A DNA stretch of 64,000 nt from CAKRJP01 sp963597615. GTDB lineage: Bacteria; Bacillota; Clostridia; Lachnospirales; Lachnospiraceae. The position numbers and the translations under genes are program-made. The notes under the pieces were generated by a model. That model saw only the letters and a program-made list of their open reading frames with translations. It had not been told where the DNA came from and made no database searches. The DNA is taken from contig CAVBQS010000050.1 of assembly GCA_963597615.1 (NCBI GenBank), positions 1 through 64,000 of the forward strand, in the 5' to 3' direction. Positions 28,656 through 36,293 of the stretch are shown piece by piece; within the stretch, counting starts at the first letter, position 1, and each line of letters starts with the position of its first letter.

Positions 28656-28674
28656 AGAAAGATATGATTTATCT

Positions 28675-30555
28675 ATGAAATATCAATTTAACAAGCAGGA
28701 ATCTCAAAAAGAGGTTCCTGCAATCTTATCTAAAGAAATCTTAAAAGGTCTAAACCCAGCCCAGCAGGAAGCTGCCGCTCACAAAGATGGCCCCTGCATG
28801 GTTCTTGCAGGACCAGGTTCCGGAAAAACATTTACCATTGCTAAGAGAATTGAATATCTGATTCGGGTACACGGGGTGGATCCTAGCAAAATTTTGGTGA
28901 TTACTTTTACAAAGTATGCGGCTAATGAAATGAAACAGCGCTTTCGAAAGGTTTGTGGAGATAGGGCAAGAGCAGTTACCTGTGGAACCTTCCATGGCAT
29001 TTACTATGGAATTTTAAAATGGGCCTATGGATATAGTGCAGAAAATATTTTGCGAGAAGAAGAAAAATATGCCATTTTAAGAAATGTCTGTGAGGAGGGC
29101 ATGGACCAGGAGGGCCTAAAGGACCTGATTGAAGAGATTGGGAATGTAAAGAATAATGGTCTTAGCATAGAGGAGTATGTATCTATTAAAAACGGGGATG
29201 AAAAGTTCCGTGATATTTTTAGACGTTATGAAGCAGAAAAAGAAAAGCTCCATAAGATTGACTTTGAAGATATGTTGATTTTATGTAAAAAACTTTTTAT
29301 TAAACGGCCGGATATCTTAAAAAAATGGCAGGAGAAATTCACCTATCTTTTGGTAGATGAATTTCAGGATGTGAACCAAATTCAATATGACGTGATCCGG
29401 ATGTTGGCAAAGCCGGAGAATAATCTTTTTATTGTAGGAGATGACGATCAGTCCATTTATGGATTCCGTGGAGCCAAACCTGGTATTATGATGGCCTTTA
29501 AAGAGGATTATCCTGCTGCCAGACAGGTCCTTTTAAATATTAATTATCGGTCTGATGCCTATGTGGTAAAGGGAGCCCTCCGAGTTATTGCTCACAATAA
29601 AGAGCGGTTTGAAAAGGCCATAGAAGCCAATCAAAAGGCGGCAAATGTGGTCCATGTGCAGGAAACCTTAAATCCCATGGATGAGAGTAAATACCTCTTA
29701 GGAAAAATTCAGGAGCGAATGAAGGCGGACGTAGCTTTAAAGGATATGGCGGTCTTATATCGGACAGCCAGTGATGCCAGGGTATTGTCTGAGGTCTTAT
29801 CGGAATACCAGGTGCCTTTTTCCATGCGAGATCAGGTGAAAAATATCTATGATCACTTTATTGCCACAGATATAAAAAGTTATTTTGCCCTATCCCAAGG
29901 GGAACATCAGAGGAAGCATTTTCTTCAGATTGCAAACCGCCCCAATCGCTATATTGGAAGAGATGCCCTGTTAGAAAACCCCTTATCTTATGAAAAAATC
30001 CGAAATTTTTATTGCGACAAGCACTGGATGATGGACCGGGTAGATCAATTGGAATGGGATATGAAAATGATCAAAGACAAGACCCCTTATGCGGCAATCC
30101 AGTATATTAGGAAAAGCATAGGCTATGATGACTTCATAAGAGATTATGCTGAGTATCGGGGCCTGGAACTTTCGGAATTAAAAGAAGTTTTAGAAGAGAT
30201 ACAGGAATTTTCCAAGGAATGCAAGACCATTCCTGAGTGGTTTGAACATGTTGAAAACTACACCTTAGAGCTTCAAAAGCAAAAATCTAAAAGTGAGAAG
30301 AAAGAGGGTATTAACCTTCTTACCATGCATACGGCTAAGGGCTTGGAGTTTGACACGGTATTTGTTATTAGCTGTCATGAGGGATGCATTCCCTATAAAA
30401 AAGCAAAGCTTGAAAGTGAAATTGAAGAGGAACGCCGACTTTTTTATGTGGCAATGACCAGAGCAAAACAGAAGCTGATCTTAAGCTATACAAAAGAAAA
30501 AGGCGGAAAGGATGTAAGTCCCTCCCGCTTTTTAAAAGAATTGTTAGTCATCTAA
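28675..30555 (+). CDS. UvrD/PcrA-type superfamily 1 DNA helicase, short form
   Basis: ATP-dependent 3'-5' DNA helicase predicted to act in repair or in clearing replication blocks. The order of motifs is complete: Walker A AGPGSGKTFTI (about 45-55), TFTKYAANEM (Ia), VDEFQDVNQIQYD (II), GDDDQSIYGFRGA (III), LNINYRSD (IV), LLTMHTAKGLEFDTVFV (V) and FYVAMTRAK (VI). At 626 residues it is about 100 shorter than PcrA, with a reduced 2B region and no C-terminal extension, so I do not assign pcrA. It begins 19 bases after gltX. Its last 12 bases overlap the convergent DUF1292 gene. Confidence 0.92.
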   Translation: MKYQFNKQESQKEVPAILSKEILKGLNPAQQEAAAHKDGPCMVLAGPGSGKTFTIAKRIEYLIRVHGVDPSKILVITFTKYAANEMKQRFRKVCGDRARAVTCGTFHGIYYGILKWAYGYSAENILREEEKYAILRNVCEEGMDQEGLKDLIEEIGNVKNNGLSIEEYVSIKNGDEKFRDIFRRYEAEKEKLHKIDFEDMLILCKKLFIKRPDILKKWQEKFTYLLVDEFQDVNQIQYDVIRMLAKPENNLFIVGDDDQSIYGFRGAKPGIMMAFKEDYPAARQVLLNINYRSDAYVVKGALRVIAHNKERFEKAIEANQKAANVVHVQETLNPMDESKYLLGKIQERMKADVALKDMAVLYRTASDARVLSEVLSEYQVPFSMRDQVKNIYDHFIATDIKSYFALSQGEHQRKHFLQIANRPNRYIGRDALLENPLSYEKIRNFYCDKHWMMDRVDQLEWDMKMIKDKTPYAAIQYIRKSIGYDDFIRDYAEYRGLELSELKEVLEEIQEFSKECKTIPEWFEHVENYTLELQKQKSKSEKKEGINLLTMHTAKGLEFDTVFVISCHEGCIPYKKAKLESEIEEERRLFYVAMTRAKQKLILSYTKEKGGKDVSPSRFLKELLVI

Positions 30556-30840
30556 CATTTCATATTCCATAGTATCGAACCACTCATCTAAAAGATCAGA
30601 GGCAATTTCGTAATCTTCATCTGTCTCGATTGGGTCCAAAGAAGGCTCACCGTTTTCATCTTCGCTGTAGCGGTAGATGAAGATTTGGCTGTCTTCGTTG
30701 GCATTGCCATCCTCGTCAATGTCGTCTAAAGGCATGAGAGCGATATACTGCTGCTCGGCAGATTCAAGCATGGTAAGAACCAAACATTCGATAACCTCGT
30801 CATTGTCTAAGTGTAATTCTACTGTTGTGTACTCATTCAT
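30544..30840 (-). CDS. DUF1292 domain-containing protein
   Basis: A 98-residue acidic cytosolic protein matching the small DUF1292 family of Firmicutes, which has no assigned function. EYTTVELHLDNDEVIECLVL, QYIALMPLDD and FIYRYSEDENGEPSL are the recognisable parts. AAGGAG on the minus strand precedes the ATG. In many Firmicutes DUF1292 genes sit next to the Holliday-junction resolvase yrrK; here it is alone. Its stop shares TTAGTCATCTAA with the stop of the convergent helicase gene. Confidence 0.92.
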   Translation of the reverse strand: MNEYTTVELHLDNDEVIECLVLTMLESAEQQYIALMPLDDIDEDGNANEDSQIFIYRYSEDENGEPSLDPIETDEDYEIASDLLDEWFDTMEYEMLDD

Positions 30841-30995
30841 ATGGCATACTCCTTTTTCTTTTCACGGTTTGATCCGTAGCATCTGTTGTTAGAGTAGCAG
30901 AGGGAAAAGCAAAATGCAAGAAGAGTTATAGCCAAAAAGGTAAAAATAAGGTAAAATAAATCTGATTATGTACAAGTGGGAGGAAAAATTTCATT

Positions 30996-32075
30996 ATGAA
31001 TCGTAAGAAAATTATGGGATTACTGTTTGTAATGCTTTTTGTGATTATTTTGGGAACTGCATGTAAGAAGTCTGTGGGAACTCCGGAGGATAATGCGGTT
31101 GTGGAAGAGGATACTGATCAAGAAGATGATGAGGATAAAGATCAGGCAGAAGAGACTGAGGATGTAGACCAGGAAGATGATGACACAGACACTGTTAGCA
31201 CAATTAGTGGGGACTATACCTTTGGCTTTTCTGGAATTAACATGGAAAACCCTTTCTTTAGTGTTTTAGAGAAGGCTACTAGAGAGGTTATTGAGGCAAA
31301 GGATTATACCATGGTAACCAGAGATCCGGCTTCTGATGTAGAGACCCAGATCAGCCAGTTAGAGGATATGGCAGATGCGGGAGTGAAGGTGGTATTTTTA
31401 TGCCCGGTGGATTGGGAGAAGATTACCCCGGCCTTAGAGTACCTGAAAGAAAAAGATGTAGCCATTGTAAATGTTGACACCCAGGTGAAGGAAATGGATT
31501 ACGTAGATGCCTTTGTAGGATCTAATAATAAGGAGGCAGGAAAAATTTGCGGTGAAGATTTAATTTCCAGAAAACCAGACGGTGGAACCGTTGCAATTTT
31601 GGAGGTCTCTGCTCAAAATTCTATTAACGAGCGAATTACTGGATTTGAGGAAACCCTTAGCTCTGCTGCAGTAGGCTTTGAAGTGGTAGCAAGGGAAGAT
31701 ACCAATGGTACCTTTGATGAAGGTTTGGAAGCTGCCCAGAAAATCCTGGAAGAGTATCCAGATGTTACTGCTATTATGTGTGGAAGTGATCAGCTGGCAG
31801 TGGCTGCAAAAACAGCATTAAACTTAGCTAATAATTCAGAGAATACCATTATCTATGGAGTGGATGGGTCTCCGGATATCAAAAAAGAACTAAAAAAATC
31901 TGGAAATCAAATTGTGGGAACCGCAGCTCAGAGTCCTATTAACATGGGAAAAGATGCGGCAAAGATTGGAATTAGCATTCTAAAAGGTGACGACTATGAA
32001 AAAGAAACCTATGAGGATGTATTTATGATCAACCAAAAGAACGTAGATATGTACGGCACGGATGGATGGCAATAA
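30996..32075 (+). CDS. Orphan sugar-binding lipoprotein (RbsB-like, Peripla_BP_4)
   Basis: A 359-residue lipoprotein: MNRKK n-region, hydrophobic core, lipobox LGTAC with Cys23, then a highly acidic linker (about residues 30-68) that would hold the domain away from the membrane. The rest is a type I periplasmic-binding fold: FGFSGINMENPFFSVLEKAT, VKVVFLCPVDWEKITPAL, NVDTQVKEMDYVDAFVGSNN, AIMCGSDQLAVAA. Such proteins deliver sugars or autoinducer-2 to ABC transporters or chemosensory kinases. No permease, ATPase or sensor is adjacent, so the partner is unknown. GGGAGG lies 12 bases upstream of the ATG. It is followed after 23 bases by a GH13 pseudoenzyme. Confidence 0.88.
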   Translation: MNRKKIMGLLFVMLFVIILGTACKKSVGTPEDNAVVEEDTDQEDDEDKDQAEETEDVDQEDDDTDTVSTISGDYTFGFSGINMENPFFSVLEKATREVIEAKDYTMVTRDPASDVETQISQLEDMADAGVKVVFLCPVDWEKITPALEYLKEKDVAIVNVDTQVKEMDYVDAFVGSNNKEAGKICGEDLISRKPDGGTVAILEVSAQNSINERITGFEETLSSAAVGFEVVAREDTNGTFDEGLEAAQKILEEYPDVTAIMCGSDQLAVAAKTALNLANNSENTIIYGVDGSPDIKKELKKSGNQIVGTAAQSPINMGKDAAKIGISILKGDDYEKETYEDVFMINQKNVDMYGTDGWQ

Positions 32076-32098
32076 AGAGAGAACACGGGGGAGAAAGT

Positions 32099-33952
32099 AT
32101 GAACATAAGGCCTGGATACCCATTACCTTTGGGCGCGACTTGTTATGAAAATTACATTAATTTTGCTGTAGAAGGAAAAATGGGAGGAAATTGCACCTTA
32201 TTATTATATAAAAAAGGCAGCCAGATTCCCCTTCATGAGATCTCCATGGACCAGGAGTGGGGGGCTGTTCACTGTGTGGCTGTGGAGGGAATTTCCACGG
32301 AAGAATATGAGTATAATTATCTTATAGAAGATGAGGTAGTAGTAGATCCTTATGGAAAAGCTATTGCCGGAAAAGGCTCCTGGGGAGAAAAAAAACTGGT
32401 TGAAAACCATGAGATCCGAGGGATCGTGACCAAAGAAGACTATGACTGGGAGGGAGATCTGCCTTTGCATTTACCCTTGCATCAGGTGATTGCATACAGT
32501 TTGCATGTTCGTGGTTTTACTGCCCATGCTAGTTCAAAAGTTAAGAAAAAGGGCACATTTTTAGGGCTTATGGAAAAAATCCCATATCTTACAGATCTTG
32601 GAATTAATCAGCTACAGCTCATGCCTATTTATGAGTTTGAGGAGTGTCTTCACTATATTAATTATTGGGGATATGGGGCAGGATATTTCTTTACTCCCAA
32701 GGCGGCCTATGCTGCCAGCAAGAATCCTGTGAGAGAATTTAAGGATTTAGTAAAAGCCTGTCATAAAGCCGGCATAGAAGTAATCTTAAAAATGCCCTTC
32801 GCTGATGATACTCCCAAGGGCCTTATGATGGAATGCCTTCGATATTACAGCCTAGAATACCACGTAGATGGTTTTGTTTTAAATCCTTATAGGACCCCAA
32901 TGGAGATGGTAGAATCTGATGCCATTTTAAAGGGAGTAAAGATTCTCACAGAGGATTTAGGCTTTCAGATTGCCATGCGAAAATTCCTAAAGGGCGATGA
33001 AGGAATGGTGGGAGAAGTAATCTATTGGTTAAAGCAAGTGTCCGAAAACCACCACTTTCTAAATTGCATTACCGGCCAGACCGGCTTTACCCTGCAGGAT
33101 TTGGTGTCCTATGACGGAAAACATAACGAGGCCAATGGTGAAAACAATTACGACGGCCCAGAGTATAATTATAGCTGGAACTGTGGAGTAGAAGGCCCTA
33201 CCAGAAAGAAGTCGATCCTTGCCTTAAGACGGCAGCAGGTAAGAAATGCCTTTGCCCTGCTCTTATTATCCCAGGGTACTCCTTGCATTTTGGCAGGAGA
33301 CGAATTTGGTAATTCCCAAAAAGGAAATAACAATGCCTATTGTCAGGATAATTTTATTTCCTGGCTTAATTGGAAACAGCTAGAGAAGAATCAGGACATT
33401 CATGCTTATGTAAAAGAACTGATTGCTCTTCGTAAAACCTATGGAGTTTTCTGGCCGGAACGAGAATATTTAGGAATCGATCAAAATCGATGTGGAATTC
33501 CAGATATTTCTTATCACGGAGAGTATGCATGGCAGGTGCCATCAGAAATTTCCAGTAGAATCCTCGGAGTATACTATAGTGGCGCAGGGGCAGACTGCTC
33601 CGACATATTTGTTGCCTATAATATGCACTGGGAGGCCCATGATTTTGCCTTACCTTCCCCTACAAAAGGAAAACAGTGGAAACTTTTATTTACCAGCAAG
33701 GAAGCAGAAAATATGGCAGATACAGACGCTGCAACACAAGTTTCTGAAGAACTTATAAGTACTGCAACAGAGGAATTAGAGGAAATTGTAGGAACTGTTT
33801 GGGAAGAACTGAAAGAAGACCTTATGGCCATGTCAAGTGAAGAGCAAGAGAACATGGAAGCGGCTGAAGCAAAAGAAAAAGATGCAGATAAAAGAGGACA
33901 GCGTTTTGTGGAAGTTGCTCCAAGATCTATTAGTGTATTGATTGTGGAGTAG
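32099..33952 (+). CDS. GH13 debranching-enzyme homologue, probably catalytically inactive
   Basis: A 617-residue protein with an isoamylase/GlgX-like layout: N-terminal CBM48-like region (about 1-105, with VVDPYGKAI), a (beta/alpha)8-like core (about 128-430) and a C-terminal domain. It keeps debranching landmarks (DLVSYDGKHNEANGE at 334-348, YSWNCGVEGPT, GTPCILAGDEFGN) but region I is EVILKMPFADD without Asp or His, region II is DGFVLNP with Asn262 in the nucleophile position, and region IV is GQTGF with Thr328 for Asp. Only the acid/base Glu285 (LTEDLG) remains. No signal peptide is present. A Glu-rich insert lies near residues 545-600. The start at 32099 is chosen because of GGGGGAG five bases upstream. 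It may bind glucans without cleaving them. Confidence 0.8.
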   Translation: MNIRPGYPLPLGATCYENYINFAVEGKMGGNCTLLLYKKGSQIPLHEISMDQEWGAVHCVAVEGISTEEYEYNYLIEDEVVVDPYGKAIAGKGSWGEKKLVENHEIRGIVTKEDYDWEGDLPLHLPLHQVIAYSLHVRGFTAHASSKVKKKGTFLGLMEKIPYLTDLGINQLQLMPIYEFEECLHYINYWGYGAGYFFTPKAAYAASKNPVREFKDLVKACHKAGIEVILKMPFADDTPKGLMMECLRYYSLEYHVDGFVLNPYRTPMEMVESDAILKGVKILTEDLGFQIAMRKFLKGDEGMVGEVIYWLKQVSENHHFLNCITGQTGFTLQDLVSYDGKHNEANGENNYDGPEYNYSWNCGVEGPTRKKSILALRRQQVRNAFALLLLSQGTPCILAGDEFGNSQKGNNNAYCQDNFISWLNWKQLEKNQDIHAYVKELIALRKTYGVFWPEREYLGIDQNRCGIPDISYHGEYAWQVPSEISSRILGVYYSGAGADCSDIFVAYNMHWEAHDFALPSPTKGKQWKLLFTSKEAENMADTDAATQVSEELISTATEELEEIVGTVWEELKEDLMAMSSEEQENMEAAEAKEKDADKRGQRFVEVAPRSISVLIVE

Positions 33953-34009
33953 TTGTAAATAATTACTTGAAAATGCAAAACAAATACAAAATAAAGGAAG
34001 GGTTAGAGT

Positions 34010-34579
34010 ATGAAAGGGTGGGAACATTTTAAAACCATAACCCATCATAAAATATTGGTGATGGAAGGTTGTTTTAGGCTTGGATTATACAAACAGGGAC
34101 TGCTACATGACCTGTCAAAGTATTCCACTACAGAATTTTTAGTAGGATGCAAATACTACCAGGGAAATCGAAGTCCTAACAATGCAGAGAGAGAGGCTAC
34201 AGGTTATTCCATGTCCTGGCTCCATCATAAGGGGAGAAACAAGCATCATTATGAATACTGGATTGATTATAGTGTGGGATCAGAGGTTACTATAAAAGGG
34301 CAGAAGATGCCAACAAAATATGTGGCTGAAATGTTTGTGGACCGTATTTGCGCATCAAAGACTTACCTAGGAGATGCCTACACAGAAGATGCTCCTTTAA
34401 TCTATTACGAAAAGGGAGCCGCCAAACTGGGGAATATGATTCATCCAGATACAGCAAAGCTTCTACATTTTATGTTAAAGATGTTGGCAGAAAAAGGGGA
34501 GGATTACACTTTTTGTTTCATTCGAAAAAATATTTTGAAAAATTCAAAAAAATCAAAAAAAAGTGTTGACTTCAGATAA
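34010..34579 (+). CDS. DUF5662 family protein
   Basis: A 189-residue cytosolic protein resembling the DUF5662 family. His-rich segments FKTITHHKILVM, LLHDLSKYS and WLHHKGRNKHHYEYW, together with the Asp residues, look like an HD-type metal site, so a small phosphohydrolase is possible but unproven. The Lys/Ser-rich end (KKSKKSVDFR) is encoded by DNA that also contains the -35 box of the downstream tRNA promoter. GGAAGGG precedes the ATG. It follows the GH13 homologue by 57 bases and may be part of that transcript. Confidence 0.85.
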   Translation: MKGWEHFKTITHHKILVMEGCFRLGLYKQGLLHDLSKYSTTEFLVGCKYYQGNRSPNNAEREATGYSMSWLHHKGRNKHHYEYWIDYSVGSEVTIKGQKMPTKYVAEMFVDRICASKTYLGDAYTEDAPLIYYEKGAAKLGNMIHPDTAKLLHFMLKMLAEKGEDYTFCFIRKNILKNSKKSKKSVDFR

Positions 34580-34594
34580 CTCCTGTAGTATTAT
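34566..34594 (+). promoter_or_regulatory. Promoter of tRNA-Leu
   Basis: TTGACT at 34566-34571, a 17-base spacer and TATTAT at 34589-34594; a TATAAT at 34592-34597 would have a 20-base spacer. The -35 lies inside the last codons of the DUF5662 gene. Confidence 0.65.
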
Positions 34595-34636
34595 AATTTT
34601 CGGAAAGTGAGTCAGCCAATGACAAACGATCCACTT

Positions 34637-34721
34637 GCGGAAGTGTCGGAACTGGCAGACGAGCAAGACTAAGGATCTTGTAAGCATTGCGCTTGTGTGG
34701 GTTCAAGTCCCATCTTCCGCA
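34637..34721 (+). tRNA. tRNA-Leu (anticodon AAG)
   Basis: An 85-base class II tRNA. Acceptor GCGGAAG pairs with CTTCCGC, with discriminator A; anticodon stem CAAGA/TCTTG encloses the loop CTAAGGA, giving anticodon AAG (leucine, CUN codons, A34 probably edited to inosine). A long variable arm (AAGC/GCTT) and the T-loop TTCAAGT are present. CCA is not encoded. A promoter lies upstream and a terminator immediately downstream. Confidence 0.93.
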
Positions 34722-34725
34722 TCAG

Positions 34726-34755
34726 AAAAAACCTCGAAGTGAGAACTTCGAGGTT
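34726..34755 (+). terminator. Terminator of tRNA-Leu
   Basis: ACCTCGAAGT / ACTTCGAGGT around a GAGA loop, flanked by A5 and T6, making a stem of up to 15 pairs and a T-run. Confidence 0.93.
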
Positions 34756-34826
34756 TTTTGCTTTCTATTCAATATGCTCAGTTAAGTCGTAAGATTAGAC
34801 TGAACTAGGAGCGAGAGCACATCTAT

Positions 34827-35126
34827 ATGGATGGAAAAGGGAGAGTGGCAACAAATACTAAGTCACAAAATTCCATGTTCCATCCAGAAATGATAAAGAA
34901 TGCCTCTAAGGATGTGGCACAGTACAAGAAATACAAGGAAGTTCTGGGAGACTCTATGGTCTCCCTTGCTGAGTTTGGTAGGATAAAGTATAATGATGCT
35001 GAGAAGTGGGAATTGATGCAAGGCTATGTAAAAGCTGTTGAAAAGGGTGATGTGCATGCTCTGGTAGGATTTAGAGTATATGAAGAGATTGCAATGAATA
35101 ATGGAGATACTAGATGTTATAAGTGA
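34827..35126 (+). CDS. Phage-type protein fragment, probable relic
   Basis: A 99-residue frame. Residues about 28-88 (AQYKKYKEVLGDSMVSLAEF, then RIKYNDAEKWELMQGYVKAV and LVGFRVYEEI) resemble, from memory, the linker found behind the MuF/minor-head domain of Firmicute phage proteins and before C-terminal toxin domains. Such proteins are usually several hundred residues, so this would be a fragment without its head-morphogenesis part. A weak GGAG site lies 12 bases upstream. Composition is similar to its neighbours. It sits directly after tRNA-Leu, a common integration site. Assignment is tentative, and an independent small gene is possible. Confidence 0.45.
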   Translation: MDGKGRVATNTKSQNSMFHPEMIKNASKDVAQYKKYKEVLGDSMVSLAEFGRIKYNDAEKWELMQGYVKAVEKGDVHALVGFRVYEEIAMNNGDTRCYK

Positions 35127-35217
35127 TTGGATCGATAAAAACGGTTTTGCTCCTCCAGATTATATTGATTACAATGATTTGGGAAGAAAAGCTCAAAGAG
35201 TGTTTGATAATATTTAA
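35101..35217 (+). CDS. 38-residue frame overlapping the phage-type fragment
   Basis: ATG at 35101 opens a frame ending at TAA 35215-35217, encoding MEILDVISDWIDKNG followed by FAPPDYIDYNDLGRKAQRVF. It overlaps the previous frame by 26 bases in another register. The well-behaved composition and charged helix suggest it was or is translated, either as a tiny gene or as the continuation of the 99-residue frame after a frameshift. The only possible RBS is inside the upstream gene and weak. Confidence 0.4.
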   Translation: MEILDVISDWIDKNGFAPPDYIDYNDLGRKAQRVFDNI

Positions 35218-35233
35218 TAATTAGGGGTGGAAC

Positions 35234-35425
35234 ATGATAGAAATTAAAATCACAGATAACCACATTGACATGTCCGGTCATGCATGCAGATGGGACGATG
35301 ACGGCATAGATCGGGCTTGTGCTGGAGTGTCGGCTTTCACTTGCAACCTTATTAATTCATTGAGGGAGTTAACGGGAGATACAATACAAGTAGAGAAGGA
35401 TAGTGGACATACGGTTATAGATTAG
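35234..35425 (+). CDS. Short Prp-like (DUF464/YsxB) cysteine protease homologue
   Basis: A 63-residue frame with the Prp pattern: MIEIKITDNHIDMSGHACRW holds the catalytic His16 in GHA, and RACAGVSAFTCNLINSL the Cys29. Prp removes the N-terminal extension of ribosomal protein L27 in Firmicutes; phage-encoded versions occur in head and packaging gene clusters. Chromosomal Prp is about 105-110 residues and lies between rplU and rpmA, so this copy is short, away from those genes, and next to a phage-type fragment. It probably lacks the C-terminal part of the fold. GGGGTGG precedes the ATG. Likely a phage relic; activity uncertain. Confidence 0.6.
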   Translation: MIEIKITDNHIDMSGHACRWDDDGIDRACAGVSAFTCNLINSLRELTGDTIQVEKDSGHTVID

Positions 35426-35441
35426 GAAGAAATCAGCGAGG

Positions 35442-35468
35442 GCGGGCGCCTGTTTGAGCCCGCTTTTT
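35442..35468 (+). terminator. Terminator after the Prp-like frame
   Basis: GCGGGC (35442-35447) pairs with GCCCGC (35458-35463) over a 10-base loop, followed by TTTTTA. Confidence 0.7.
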
Positions 35469-35655
35469 ATTAGGGGCACTGGATGAAGAATTAGAGAAAT
35501 TCACTGATGCGTAGAGGTTTTAGTGAAAATGTTAATATGTACCGAGAGTAGAGCAAGGGTGGTCCCCTTGAACAGCCAGAGAAAGTAGATGGGATTATAT
35601 ATGATATGATAGAGTAAAAGTTTGATTTTTACAGGATTCAGAATTTTCTCGTATA

Positions 35656-35684
35656 TTGACACGAAAAAAATAAAACCGTATACT
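35656..35684 (+). promoter_or_regulatory. Consensus promoter upstream of the GlcG/HbpS gene
   Basis: TTGACA at 35656-35661, exactly 17 bases, then TATACT at 35679-35684. A second TTGACA at 35696-35701 repeats the first within TATTGACACG. The transcript leader would be about 65 bases. Confidence 0.75.
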
Positions 35685-35755
35685 TAAGGCAGTTATTGAC
35701 ACGGTGACACGGCCGACTTTAATGGAAGAAAACGTAATCTTTAGGGGTAAAAATT

Positions 35756-36181
35756 ATGGAGCAGGCATTAAATCTTTACACAGCAAAACAACTACTAGAA
35801 ATTGTTGAAAAGAGAGCAAAGGAAGAGGGCATCAAGGCTGTCATTGCCATATGCAATGCCCATGGAAATCCTATTGCAGTTCATTGTATGGATGATTCCT
35901 TCTTGGTAAGCTATGACGTTGCCACCAAGAAGGCCTATACATCTGTTGCGGTAAAGATGTCTACCATGGAACTTTCTAAGTTGGCCCAGCCGGGAGGAAC
36001 CTTCTACGGTGTAGATAAATTAGACGGCGGGAAGATTGTGATTTTTGGAGGTGGCATTCCTTTGAAGGATGGAGATGAGATCGTAGGAGGTCTTGGTATC
36101 AGCGGAGGAACCGGAGAGGAAGACCATGGGCTAGCTATTTTTGGTGAGTTAGCTTTTAGAGAGCTTTTAAAAAGCAGATAA
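35756..36181 (+). CDS. GlcG/HbpS family heme-binding-like protein
   Basis: A 141-residue protein of the GlcG/HbpS (DUF336) family. AVIAICNAHGNPIAVHCMDDSF, then KKAYTSVAVKMST and FGGGIPLKDGDEIVGGLGIS with the glycine-rich end are typical. HbpS binds heme and senses redox in Streptomyces, whereas GlcG sits in glycolate operons and other members accompany diol or corrinoid metabolism; the role here is not known. No signal peptide, so cytosolic. It has its own consensus promoter and ends at a hairpin that extends into the leader of the next gene. Confidence 0.88.
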   Translation: MEQALNLYTAKQLLEIVEKRAKEEGIKAVIAICNAHGNPIAVHCMDDSFLVSYDVATKKAYTSVAVKMSTMELSKLAQPGGTFYGVDKLDGGKIVIFGGGIPLKDGDEIVGGLGISGGTGEEDHGLAIFGELAFRELLKSR

Positions 36182-36194
36182 GAATGAAACGATA

Positions 36195-36245
36195 GAAAAC
36201 AGGTTTAATCGGAGGGAGATTCTGATGAAATCTGTTTTCTTTTAT
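36195..36245 (+). terminator. Terminator hairpin whose loop carries an RBS-like sequence
   Basis: GAAAACAGGTTT (36195-36206) pairs with AAATCTGTTTTC (36228-36239), 12 pairs with one G-U wobble, followed by TTTTATTT. The 21-base loop includes GGAGGGAG at 36211-36218 and most of an ATG at 36225. Confidence 0.7.
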
Positions 36246-36293
36246 TTAGAATTTTTGTTTAGAAATTTTATTTTGAAATGGGAGGCGGTTTGT

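Larger units (their letters stand above)
35426..35755 (+). other. 330-base intergenic stretch with terminator and promoter signals
   Basis: No coding frame is supported here. It holds a hairpin terminator at 35442-35468 after the Prp-like frame, an inverted pair GTAAAA/TTTTAC near 35612-35631, a consensus promoter at 35656-35684 and two copies of TATTGACACG 40 bases apart. No copy of the tRNA-Leu 3' end is visible, so no attachment-site duplication can be claimed. Confidence 0.6.

Noticed and set aside
28675..30555. Naming the helicase pcrA or uvrD
   Set aside because: It is about 100 residues shorter than PcrA with a reduced 2B region and may be a paralogue, so no gene symbol was given.
35426..35755. 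Right attachment site matching the tRNA-Leu 3' end
   Set aside because: No copy of the GTTCAAGTCCCATCTTCCGC segment was found downstream; the phage-relic call rests only on gene content.
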